Shown here one piece after another: positions 56,605 through 64,000 of a stretch of 64,000 nucleotides of DNA. The DNA comes from Erythrobacter sp. KY5 (GTDB taxonomy: Bacteria > Pseudomonadota > Alphaproteobacteria > Sphingomonadales > Sphingomonadaceae). The stretch spans positions 2,711,001 through 2,775,000 of the forward strand of contig NZ_CP021912.1 of assembly GCF_003264115.1 (NCBI RefSeq), in the 5' to 3' direction. Made by a program: the position numbers and the translations under genes. Below the pieces are notes generated by a model. The model did not search any database and was not told where the DNA came from. It saw only the letters and a list, made by a program, of their open reading frames with translations. Position 1 is the stretch's first letter; each line of letters starts with the position of its first letter.

Positions 56605-57249
56605 ATGAAGCTCTACGGCTACTATCGAAGCTCGACCAGCTACCGCTTGCGGATCGCGCTTGAACTCAAGGGTTTCGATTACGAGAACGTGCCGGTGAAC
56701 CTGCTCAAGGCTGAGCAGAAGGACGCAAGCTTCACCAGTCGCAACCCGTTCGGCTCGGTGCCGCTTCTCGAAGCCGGTGGCCGCGACCGCGCCCAGTCGA
56801 TGGCGATGCTCGAATGGCTGGACGAGGCCTATCCCGATCCCGCGCTGCTGCCAGCCGATACCGAAGCGCGCTATACCGTGCGCGAACTGACCTACGCCAT
56901 TGCGACCGAACTGCACGCGCCGCTCAACCTGCCGGTGCTGAAATGGCTCAAGGACGAATACGGCAAGTCCCAGGAGGAGATCGGCGAGTGGTATCGCCAT
57001 TGGCTTGAGCGCACGCTCTCGCCGGTGGAGGCGCGGCTGTCGCAGCTTGGGACGACGCGCTTCCTCGGCGATGCGCCGGGCATGTTCGAAGTCGTGCTGT
57101 TGCCGCAGGTCTACAATGCGCGCCGCTTCGACTTCGACTTCACCGACTATCACCACATCACCGCGATCGAGGCGGCGTGCCTTGCCCTGCCCGCCTTCCA
57201 GCGCGCTCACCCGGACAACCAACCAGACAACCCTGAGAGGAACACATGA
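56605..57249 (+). CDS. maiA: Maleylacetoacetate isomerase
   Basis: 214 residues, zeta-class glutathione transferase. The SSCSS-like active loop reads YYRSSTSYRLRIALELK near residues 6-22. Other marks are NPFGSVPLLEAGG and the helical C-terminal domain. It converts maleylacetoacetate to fumarylacetoacetate in tyrosine catabolism. GGAGAAGG precedes the ATG, and the stop overlaps the FAH gene (ATGA). Confidence 0.93.
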   Translation: MKLYGYYRSSTSYRLRIALELKGFDYENVPVNLLKAEQKDASFTSRNPFGSVPLLEAGGRDRAQSMAMLEWLDEAYPDPALLPADTEARYTVRELTYAIATELHAPLNLPVLKWLKDEYGKSQEEIGEWYRHWLERTLSPVEARLSQLGTTRFLGDAPGMFEVVLLPQVYNARRFDFDFTDYHHITAIEAACLALPAFQRAHPDNQPDNPERNT

Positions 57250-58256
57250 AACTAGCCACACTCAACGATGGCACTCGCGACGGCAAACTGGTCGTCGTCT
57301 CGAAGGACCTCACCCGCTGCTGCGCGGCGGGCTATATCGCCCCCACGATGCAGGCCGCGCTCGACAATTGGGCGCGGGTTGCGCCGGAACTCGAACTGCT
57401 GGCCCGCGACGTCGAGCATGAGGCCGTGCCGTGCGAACGCTTTCACGAGCGGCAGGCGCACTCGCCGCTTCCCCGCGCCTACCAATGGGCGGACGGCAGC
57501 GCTTACATCAACCACGTGGAACTGGTGCGAAAAGCGCGCGATGCCGAGGTGCCGGAGAGCTTCTACCACGACCCGCTGATGTATCAGGGCGGCAGCGACG
57601 GCTTCCTCCCGCCACGCGCCGACATCCCGCTGGGCGACATCAAGTGGGGCTGCGACATGGAAGGCGAGATCGCGGTGATCGTCGACGATGTGCCGATGGG
57701 CGTGAGCGCAGAAGATGCGGCAGGGCACATCAAGCTCATCATGCTGGTCAACGATGTGAGCTTGCGCGGACTGATCCCCGGCGAGCTTGCCAAGGGCTTC
57801 GGGTTCTTCCAGTCCAAGCCTGCCAGCGCCTTCTCACCGGTTGCGGTTACGCCCGACGAGCTTGGCGATGCGTGGAAGGACAGTCTCATCCATCTGCCGC
57901 TGATGGTCGATTACAATGGCGAACCCTTCGGCCGCGCTGAGGCTGGTGAGGATGCGACCTTCAACCTTGCCGAGCTGGTCGCGCATGCTGCCAAGACGCG
58001 CTCGCTGGGCGCGGGCTCGATCATCGGTTCGGGCACGGTCTCGAACAAGGGGCCCCAAGGCGATCCCGGCAAGCCGGTCAGCGAAGGCGGCCTTGGCTAT
58101 TCGTGCATCGCCGAGATCCGCATGATCGAGACGATCCGCGACGGCAAAGCGACGACCCCCTTCATGTCGCCGGGCGACACGGTGAAGGTCGAGATGAGGG
58201 ACAAGGACAACCACTCGATCTTCGGTTCGATCGAGCAGGCCGTGGTGCAGGCCTAG
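57246..58256 (+). CDS. Fumarylacetoacetate hydrolase family protein
   Basis: 336 residues. The FAH fold and metal site are seen in GCDMEGEIAVIVDDVP, NDVSLRGLIPGEL, KGFGFFQSKPASAFSPV and GSGTVSNKGPQG. Coupled to maiA, it most likely hydrolyses fumarylacetoacetate to fumarate and acetoacetate, the last tyrosine breakdown step. The homogentisate dioxygenase gene is not in the window. Confidence 0.93.
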   Translation: MKLATLNDGTRDGKLVVVSKDLTRCCAAGYIAPTMQAALDNWARVAPELELLARDVEHEAVPCERFHERQAHSPLPRAYQWADGSAYINHVELVRKARDAEVPESFYHDPLMYQGGSDGFLPPRADIPLGDIKWGCDMEGEIAVIVDDVPMGVSAEDAAGHIKLIMLVNDVSLRGLIPGELAKGFGFFQSKPASAFSPVAVTPDELGDAWKDSLIHLPLMVDYNGEPFGRAEAGEDATFNLAELVAHAAKTRSLGAGSIIGSGTVSNKGPQGDPGKPVSEGGLGYSCIAEIRMIETIRDGKATTPFMSPGDTVKVEMRDKDNHSIFGSIEQAVVQA

Positions 58257-58264
58257 GCACGCGA

Positions 58265-58288
58265 TGGGCGAGGTTCAGGCCTCGCCCA
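58265..58288. terminator. Bidirectional hairpin between convergent FAH and AOX genes
   Basis: TGGGCGAGG pairs with CCTCGCCCA over a 6-base loop. It overlaps the last codons of the oxidase gene. No T-run is present on either side. Confidence 0.55.
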
Positions 58289-58973
58289 GCTTGCGGCGCT
58301 TGGCGCGCGTTCCTTCGCGGCGCTCGTCGATGCGGTCGACGAAGCAGTGGTTGACGTCGCGGTGCTCCGCCTCGTCAGCGCGCACCGCGATGATGACATC
58401 GCGAAGGCGCGCATCGCTCGGCAGCTGCCAGTAATCGATCGCGATCTGCGGCGCAGATACGTCCTCATGCCGCCCTGCCTCGACCTCGTTCAGGTAGGCA
58501 GTGTAGCTGATGACGGCCTCCTCCTCGAAGTAGCCGACGACCCGGTGTGCGGTGCGCGGGGCGAGCAGGTAGAGGAAGAAGTAGAAGTTGTAGAAGACCA
58601 GCTGGACCGAGAGGATCAGGAACCGCTCAAACGCATTGGGCTTGGCGATCTCGATGAAGGTCATGAGGTGCATCCGCTCATTCTCGGCCTCGTCAAGAAG
58701 CGTGCGGATCCAGCCCTGGTCATCGCGCATCCGGCGAAGCGCGCGCAGGTGCTGGAGAAGCCCGCCAACCATGCCGGGAACCGCAGCAACGGTCTCAAGC
58801 ACCACGGCGCGGTGGCCGTAGCGCTTGGCAAAAAAAGTGTCGGCAAAGAAGCGCAGCAGCTTCACGAAAGCGAAGGCTACGTGATCGCTCTTCGACTGCG
58901 GCGGAACATGGCTGGAAACGTCAGCGTCGTAATTGACCTGGCGCACGAGAGGACGGGTGTCGAACTGTTGCAT
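58275..58973 (-). CDS. aox: Alternative oxidase (AOX), di-iron ubiquinol oxidase
   Basis: 232 residues. All four di-iron motifs are visible: [22 protein letters not shown], the EEEAVISYT block and [12 protein letters not shown]. Two hydrophobic membrane-surface helices lie between ([20 protein letters not shown]). It reduces oxygen with ubiquinol without pumping protons and resists cyanide. It is a single gene. AOX is uncommon in bacteria and is mainly known in some alphaproteobacteria. Confidence 0.95.
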   Translation of the reverse strand: MQQFDTRPLVRQVNYDADVSSHVPPQSKSDHVAFAFVKLLRFFADTFFAKRYGHRAVVLETVAAVPGMVGGLLQHLRALRRMRDDQGWIRTLLDEAENERMHLMTFIEIAKPNAFERFLILSVQLVFYNFYFFLYLLAPRTAHRVVGYFEEEAVISYTAYLNEVEAGRHEDVSAPQIAIDYWQLPSDARLRDVIIAVRADEAEHRDVNHCFVDRIDERREGTRAKRRKLGEA

Positions 58974-59168
58974 GAGTAACTCTCAAGTGGCCTGATCCCT
59001 TCTACTCGACCCTCATGTCGAGCGCCCTGATCAGGTCGCCATCGGCACCCGAGATATAGCAATCAGGCCCCGGAATTACCCGAGAAACGCACACAATAGG
59101 TGTTCGCTTTTGTGCAACTCAAACGCCAGCTGAGACAAAGCGCCTGCGAAATGCGCAAGTCCCAGCAA

Positions 59169-60254
59169 TCAGAAGCCGAGGCTCTCCGCCACCGCCTCGT
59201 TCACGATCTTGCCCTCATGCACGTTGAGGCCAAGGCGCAGATGCGGATCGTCCTCACACGCCTTGACCACACCCTTGTTCGCGAGCTCAAGGCCAAAGGG
59301 CAGCGTCGCATTGTTGAGGGCGTAGCTCGACGTGTGCGGCACCGCGCCCGGCATATTGGCGACGCAATAATGGATGATGTCGTCGACCATGTAAGTCGGC
59401 GCATCGTGCGTGGTCGGCTTTGACGTCTCGAAGCAGCCGCCCTGATCGATTGCGACATCGACCAGCACAGCGCGGTGCTTCATCAGGCCGAGCATGTCGC
59501 GCGTCACCAGCTTGGGAGCGCTGGCACCGGGGATGAGGACCGCGCCGACAACCACGTCCGCCGCCGTAATGGCGTCTTCGATGGTCCCGGCATTGGAGTA
59601 ACGCGTTGTGGCGCGCCCCTGGAACATGTCATCAAGCTCTCGGATGCGAGGCAGCGAACGGTCGAGAATCTCGACATTCGCGCCAAGCCCAACCGCCATG
59701 CGCGCGGCTTGCGTTCCGACAACTCCGCCGCCAATCACCACGACCTTGGCCGGAAGCACGCCGGGTACGCCGCCCATAAGGATGCCGCGCCCGCCATTGT
59801 TTGCATGGCTCGAATGCGCGCTCGCTTCGATAGAAAGACGCCCCGCGACTTCGCTCATTGGGGCTAGCAGCGGAAGGCCGCCATCGCGGTCTGTCACCGT
59901 CTCGTAGGCGACAGCCGACACGCCGCTTTCCATCAGGCCCTTCGCCTGCTCGGGATCGGGTGCGAGGTGGAGATAGGTGAAAAGGATCTGCCCTTCGCGC
60001 AGCTGGACCCACTCGTTCGGCTGCGGCTCCTTGACCTTCACGATCATCTCGGCGCTCGCAAAGACCTCTTCTGCGGTGTCCACGATCTCGGCGCCGATGG
60101 CGCGGTAATCGTCATCGGTCTTGCTGATCCCCGTGCCAGCGCCGCTTTCGAGCATGACGCGGTGGCCGGCGGCGATGTATTCGCGAGCAGATTCAGGCGT
60201 CAAACCGACGCGGTATTCGTGGTTCTTGATCTCTTTAGGAACGCCGACAAGCAT
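59169..60254 (-). CDS. ald: Alanine dehydrogenase
   Basis: 361 residues. It interconverts L-alanine and pyruvate with NAD. N-terminal signature VGVPKEIKNHEYRVGLTP, catalytic Lys and His in MIVKVKEPQPNE and LFTYLHLAPD, NAD site VVVIGGGVVGTQAARMA, and VDVAIDQGGCFETS at the end of the domain. The ATG at 60254 gives the conserved N-terminus. It is divergent from an aldehyde dehydrogenase gene with 119 bases between the starts. Confidence 0.95.
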   Translation of the reverse strand: MLVGVPKEIKNHEYRVGLTPESAREYIAAGHRVMLESGAGTGISKTDDDYRAIGAEIVDTAEEVFASAEMIVKVKEPQPNEWVQLREGQILFTYLHLAPDPEQAKGLMESGVSAVAYETVTDRDGGLPLLAPMSEVAGRLSIEASAHSSHANNGGRGILMGGVPGVLPAKVVVIGGGVVGTQAARMAVGLGANVEILDRSLPRIRELDDMFQGRATTRYSNAGTIEDAITAADVVVGAVLIPGASAPKLVTRDMLGLMKHRAVLVDVAIDQGGCFETSKPTTHDAPTYMVDDIIHYCVANMPGAVPHTSSYALNNATLPFGLELANKGVVKACEDDPHLRLGLNVHEGKIVNEAVAESLGF

Positions 60255-60373
60255 GGCTTTCTCCTCTCGACTCAGGTTTTGCGTCCCCCTAGCGCCGACG
60301 CAACAATGTTTCAATTGAAACGAACTCAATTGCTCGCCACATTGACGCGCAAGAGACAAGCAGGAGACACCGC

Positions 60374-61825
60374 ATGACCGCCTACCCACAAGTCAAGATG
60401 TTGATCGCCGGAAATTGGGTGGCCGAAGGCGGCGACGGCGAAATGGCGATTGTGAACCCCGCTAGCGAAGAACGGATCGGCAGCGCTCCCAAAGCTTCGA
60501 AAGCGCAGCTCGATGCCGCTTTGGCAGCGGCCGATGCAGGCTTTCAGATCTGGAGCAACACGCCAGCCATTGAACGCTTCCGCGTGATCCGACGCGCTGC
60601 TGAACTGCTTCGCGAACGGGCCGAAGAAATTGCCCGCGTGATGACGCTCGAAATGGGAAAGCCGCACGCACAGGCGCTGGGCGAAACGACGGGAGCCGCT
60701 GACCTGATCGACTTCCTGGGCGAAGAGGCAAAGCGCCAGGGCGGTCGACTGGTGCCGGTGCGCTCGCACAACCTTCTTGAACAGCGGGTCACGCAAGAGC
60801 CGGTTGGACCTGCGGTGCTGCTCACGCCGTGGAACTTCCCAATCAACCTGCCGGCCAAGAAAATCGCAGGCGCGCTCGCCGCAGGATGTTCGGCAATCTT
60901 GAAGCCTGCCGAAACCACGCCTGCATGCGCGCAGATGCTGGCAGAGTGCTTTGTGGATGCCGGGCTTCCCGAAGGGGTGCTCAACCTCGTCTACGGTGAC
61001 CCGGCCATGATCAGTGAGCACCTGATCGCCTCTCCCATTACTCGCAAAGTCAGCTTCACCGGCTCGACCGCGGTCGGCAAGCAGTTGGGCGCGCTCGCTG
61101 CCCAAGGCATGAAGCGCTTCACGCCTGAGCTTGGCGGCCACGCCCCTGTGGTGATCGGTGAGAGCGCTGACTTCGACCGCACCGTTGCTGCGTGCGCCGC
61201 GACCAAGTTCCGCAATGCCGGCCAGGTGTGCGTATCTCCGACGCGCTTTCTCGTCGCGCGCGGCATTTTCGACAAGTTCGTAGCCGAATTCTCGGCCCGG
61301 TCGCAGAAGCTCAAGATCGGCGATGCCAGCCAGGACGACAGCGTGGAAATGGGGCCGCTTGCTCACGCCGGACGCGTCGCCGCCATGCAGGATCTGATGG
61401 GGTCAATGGGCGGAGATCAGGGAGAGATCGTCAGCGGGGGCTCCGCTTTGGATCGCCCCGGACATTTCTTCGAGCCGACGGTGATCGCCTCCCCCTCCCC
61501 CACAAGCCGTTTGATGACCGAGGAACCCTTTGGTCCCGTGGCCGGCATTGTTCCTTACGATGATATTGAGGAGGCAGTGCGCATTGCAAACTCGCTGCGC
61601 TATGGGCTTGCCGCCTACGCTTTCACCGCCAGCCTCGATGAGAGTCACTATCTCGGCAAATCGCTGCGAGCCGGGATGGTTGCGATCAATCACTTTGCCG
61701 TCGGCTCGCCCGAGACGCCGTTTGGCGGGATCGGTGACAGCGGGTTTGGCTCGGAAAGCGGTGTGGAAGGTTATCTCGGATATACCGAAACCAAGCTGGT
61801 CACGGTCGCCAAGTCGGCGCCGTGA
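60374..61825 (+). CDS. NAD(P)-dependent succinate-semialdehyde-type dehydrogenase
   Basis: 483 residues, aldehyde dehydrogenase superfamily. Oxyanion Asn in LTPWNFPINLPAKK, Rossmann part VSFTGSTAVGKQL, Glu in PELGGHAPVV and nucleophile Cys in NAGQVCVSPTRF near 280. The layout is nearest to GabD/Sad, which oxidise succinate semialdehyde. The true substrate is not certain. AGGAG precedes the ATG. Confidence 0.92.
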   Translation: MTAYPQVKMLIAGNWVAEGGDGEMAIVNPASEERIGSAPKASKAQLDAALAAADAGFQIWSNTPAIERFRVIRRAAELLRERAEEIARVMTLEMGKPHAQALGETTGAADLIDFLGEEAKRQGGRLVPVRSHNLLEQRVTQEPVGPAVLLTPWNFPINLPAKKIAGALAAGCSAILKPAETTPACAQMLAECFVDAGLPEGVLNLVYGDPAMISEHLIASPITRKVSFTGSTAVGKQLGALAAQGMKRFTPELGGHAPVVIGESADFDRTVAACAATKFRNAGQVCVSPTRFLVARGIFDKFVAEFSARSQKLKIGDASQDDSVEMGPLAHAGRVAAMQDLMGSMGGDQGEIVSGGSALDRPGHFFEPTVIASPSPTSRLMTEEPFGPVAGIVPYDDIEEAVRIANSLRYGLAAYAFTASLDESHYLGKSLRAGMVAINHFAVGSPETPFGGIGDSGFGSESGVEGYLGYTETKLVTVAKSAP

Positions 61826-62202
61826 TCCCGCGCACGGATCGATCTACTGAAAACAGTGGGCTGTGGAACTAGCGCCTGCCGACCAAGCGCCAGAGCACCG
61901 ATTTCCACCTGCTGCGGCGTGGCATCGGGCGAATTCGTCCGTAACGTGCACGGCGTGAAAGCTCGTCTCCGAAACAGACTGTCCGGCCCAAGGTGTCTGG
62001 GCCCGACGAGATAATAGTCGGTCGTTCCATGCTGCGCGGTTCCCGAGTCGCGTTGTTATCGTCCCGTAAGGTAACACGATTCTGTGGAAAACTAAGTCCG
62101 AATTTGACCGATTCGGATTCTAACGTCGCGCGGACGTCAAGCGCACCAAACAGAACCGGTTTCACGAAGACTTGCAGCTGTGGCTTTTGCGACCAGCGGT
62201 GT
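61826..62202. other. Gap between aldehyde dehydrogenase and FMN oxidase genes
   Basis: 377 bases. Apart from a possible 53-codon minus-strand gene (61869-62030), I see no convincing feature. Confidence 0.5.
61869..62030 (-). CDS. Possible small basic protein
   Basis: 53 residues from ATG 62030. A polar N-half and a strongly basic, Trp-containing C-terminus (RRSRWKSVLWRLVGRR) give it a possible membrane- or nucleic-acid-contacting tail. GGGAA lies upstream of the start. No family is recognised. The frame may also extend upstream to 62165. Confidence 0.33.
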   Translation of the reverse strand: MERPTIISSGPDTLGRTVCFGDELSRRARYGRIRPMPRRSRWKSVLWRLVGRR

Positions 62203-63378
62203 TCAGACCGTGCGCTGAGCCCCGGCTTCGCGTACAGCCTTCAGCGTTGGATAGCCGTTCACCGCCATCAGCAAGTCTGCTTCGGCCAGGATCGATCGAA
62301 GCACCCACGCCGCGCCTTTGTCGCCGCCAATTGCCAGACCATATGTGTACGGTCGCCCGATCCCGACTGCGGTCGCGCCAAGTGCGATGGCCTTGATCGC
62401 ATCGGTGCCAGACCGAACGCCGCTGTCGAACAGAACCGGCAGGTCACCGGACGCAGCGACGATGTCGGGCAACAGATCGATGGTCGAAATCCCGCCATTC
62501 GCCTGCCGTCCGCCATGGTTCGAACAGTAGATGGCATCGGCTCCATGATCGATTGCGCGCTTGGCATCATCGGGATGGCAGATGCCCTTCAGTACGATCG
62601 GCAGGTCAGTGACCGACTTGAAGAACTCCATATCGTCCCATGTCAGCACCTGCCCGAAGATACCGGCGAAGAGCATGATCGCCGCCCTCGGATCTTCCCC
62701 CGGAGGTTTTTCGAGCAAGGAGCGGAACACCGGATCCGAGAAGTAATTGTGCAGCACCTTTCCGCGCAATTGCGGGAAGTTTGACGCGTTGAGATCGCGC
62801 GGGCGCCACCCGGTGAGCCATGTGTCAAGCGTCACCACGATCGCCTTCGCACCAGACTTTTCGGCGCGTTTGATCAGGCTGGTGGCAAGCTCGCGATTGC
62901 GCGGAGTATAGAGCTGGAACATGGCAGGCGTCTCGCCGCAGGCCGGGAAAACGTCTTCCATCGGGTCGTTTGAGAGTGTCGAAACGCAAAAAGGCACGCC
63001 GGTCATCGCCGAAGCCCGAGCGGCGGCCATGTCCCCATGGCGGTCCTGGGTCGCCTCTCCATTAAGGCCAATGGGCGCCATGAAAAGCGGCGTCGGCAGA
63101 TCCATTCCGAACAGATTGATCGACAGATCCCGCTCGGTGCAATCGACCATCATGCGAGGGGTCATGCCCCAGTGGTGAAACGCACTCGCATTGGTATCCT
63201 GCGTGTGCTCGTCCCCGCATCCGCCGGCGACATAATTGGTGAGCATGGGCCCGAGCGCCTCATGCGCTCGATCTTCCAGTGTTGCGAAATCAACCGGGAA
63301 ATCGGGCAGGATGCCCTGCAAACCCGCATTGTAGATTTCGTTCTGCATCCCGCCGAAATTGTGCCCGGAATTGCTCAT
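62203..63378 (-). CDS. FMN-dependent alpha-hydroxy-acid oxidase / lactate 2-monooxygenase-like
   Basis: 391 residues, TIM-barrel FMN enzyme. The hallmark active-site loop is CSNHGGRQANGG, with DSGVRSGTDAIKAIALGA for the phosphate site and LKGICHPDDA carrying the catalytic Lys. The length and the N-terminal arm resemble lactate 2-monooxygenase more than LldD. The substrate is a small 2-hydroxy acid such as L-lactate. GAGAGGA precedes the ATG. Confidence 0.92.
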   Translation of the reverse strand: MSNSGHNFGGMQNEIYNAGLQGILPDFPVDFATLEDRAHEALGPMLTNYVAGGCGDEHTQDTNASAFHHWGMTPRMMVDCTERDLSINLFGMDLPTPLFMAPIGLNGEATQDRHGDMAAARASAMTGVPFCVSTLSNDPMEDVFPACGETPAMFQLYTPRNRELATSLIKRAEKSGAKAIVVTLDTWLTGWRPRDLNASNFPQLRGKVLHNYFSDPVFRSLLEKPPGEDPRAAIMLFAGIFGQVLTWDDMEFFKSVTDLPIVLKGICHPDDAKRAIDHGADAIYCSNHGGRQANGGISTIDLLPDIVAASGDLPVLFDSGVRSGTDAIKAIALGATAVGIGRPYTYGLAIGGDKGAAWVLRSILAEADLLMAVNGYPTLKAVREAGAQRTV

Positions 63379-63461
63379 CGCGTCGGTCCTCTCCCATTCG
63401 CTCTTTCTTTGAGCGCAGGAGAGCCGATCACATGGACAGCGGCAAGTGTTTTCGTGAAGCT

Positions 63462-63815
63462 TCAGCTCGCCAGTTTCTGCAAGCGTGGACGGACTTTGAG
63501 GAACGCTTTGTAAAGCCTCTCCAGCAAGCGCAGCGCAATTCGGTTTCGGGCAATCAGCCCCAGCGGCCTAAAAGCAGGAATTACGCGCCACATTGCCGCG
63601 AAAGCGGCTGCCCCACTCAACACCACGCCGTTTTCCTCGGCGTGAAACCGCGCAAGCAATTCACTTTGGTCAATCGGGCATGACGCATCACTCTTGTCCG
63701 CAACATTGACGAACTCGATCGCATCCCTGCTGTCGAGCCTGCGCATCAATGCGATCTCGCGACGGCAAAGCGGGCAATCACCATCGAACCAGACTTTGAC
63801 AGGCTTATTTTTCAT
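63462..63815 (-). CDS. DCC-family thiol-disulfide oxidoreductase-like protein (DUF393)
   Basis: 117 residues from ATG 63815. The family motif D-G-x-C-P-L-C-R-x-E lies at residues 11-20 (FDGDCPLCRREI). The middle has the F-x-A-x-W region (AFAAMWRVIPAFRPLG). Fold is thioredoxin-like. Function is not established. GGAAG lies just before the ATG. It follows the oxidase gene end-to-start on the same strand at 84 bases. Confidence 0.9.
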   Translation of the reverse strand: MKNKPVKVWFDGDCPLCRREIALMRRLDSRDAIEFVNVADKSDASCPIDQSELLARFHAEENGVVLSGAAAFAAMWRVIPAFRPLGLIARNRIALRLLERLYKAFLKVRPRLQKLAS

Positions 63816-63827
63816 ACTTCCAGATAC

Positions 63828-63861
63828 GCGAAAGGGCCGCGCTTGGACGCGGCCCTTCCTT
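63828..63861 (-). terminator. Rho-independent terminator of the gene at the right edge
   Basis: On the minus strand GGGCCGCG pairs with CGCGGCCC over a short loop and is followed by TTTCG. It lies 33 bases after the stop at 63894. Confidence 0.75.
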
Positions 63862-63893
63862 CGTGCAATCACCTTTCAGGTGGCGGCGATTGA

Positions 63894-64000
63894 TCAGCGC
63901 GAAGCTTCTGCCTCGGCCACATCAGCCAGCAGTGCAAGCTGATTGGTGCAGCCACGCTCTGCAAGCGCCTGAGCCACCTGGAGGCCGGTGAGGGCATCCT
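63894..64000 (-). CDS. C-terminal end of a gene that enters from the right edge
   Basis: About 34 codons on the minus strand end with TGA at 63894-63896. The visible tail is helical and Ala/Leu-rich (LTGLQVAQALAERG, then LALLADVAEAEASR). Protein composition and the terminator after it support a real gene end. Too little is visible to name it. Confidence 0.6.
   Translation of the reverse strand, partial: DALTGLQVAQALAERGCTNQLALLADVAEAEASR

Noticed and set aside
1..64000. tRNA, rRNA or CRISPR array
   Set aside because: No cloverleaf with an intact T-loop motif, no rRNA-like stretch and no regularly spaced long repeats were seen in the gaps. Dedicated RNA gene and CRISPR finders would settle it.

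Overview
The window looks like a chromosomal segment of an alphaproteobacterium of the order Sphingomonadales, most probably Erythrobacteraceae. The base composition is high-GC. The gene set and order support the assignment: the mic60-hemD-hemC / tsaD-gpsA block, tesA back to back with ybbA-ybbP, a large TonB-dependent receptor, DUF3617 proteins, a vWA lipoprotein with a long proline run, and the Anbu / transglutaminase / alpha-E / ATP-grasp operon. The genus is inferred from gene content only. I found no rRNA, tRNA or CRISPR array.

Bases 1-11300 read as an accessory region with looser packing and lower GC in places. From the left edge, on the minus strand, there is an edge-truncated lipoprotein, an Imm11-type immunity protein, a short out-of-context reading frame that resembles a decayed AHH nuclease toxin tail, and a complete two-gene type I secretion exporter (HlyD-like adaptor and HlyB-like ABC protein). 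An unknown membrane-anchored protein follows. Then come three overlapping tyrosine recombinase genes on the plus strand, a recombinase trio of RIT type. To their right lie a Phd/YefM-like antitoxin without a visible toxin, a small secreted cysteine-rich protein, and clusters of direct and inverted repeats.

Bases 11385-39177 are core functions with some accessory genes. They hold recF; the tesA / ybbA-ybbP locus; a TonB receptor divergent from typA; a LysR regulator divergent from a secreted tandem-domain protein; an SDR; putP; a thioredoxin plus CcdA pair; a glyoxalase-fold protein; an extensin-like lipoprotein; a FixJ-like regulator; the Anbu operon; an alpha/beta hydrolase; two DUF3617 proteins; and uvrB.

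Directly after uvrB lies a 597-bp insertion bounded by an exact 18-bp repeat of the uvrB 3' end. It carries a RAMA-domain protein with a ribbon-helix-helix-like N-terminus and a 34-residue membrane peptide. I consider it the most distinctive structure here.

Bases 39808-64000 are mostly housekeeping: an S10 peptidase, DsbD/ScsB, UbiH, MIC60 with haem synthesis genes, TsaD, GpsA, a flippase, a vWA lipoprotein, a helix-hairpin-helix protein, a single-domain response regulator, glutaryl-CoA dehydrogenase, the last two enzymes of tyrosine catabolism (MaiA and FAH), an alternative oxidase, alanine dehydrogenase, an aldehyde dehydrogenase, an FMN-dependent lactate-type oxidase and a DCC protein. A 31-bp palindromic repeat occurs identically at 24508 and at 56556, the second copy just upstream of maiA.
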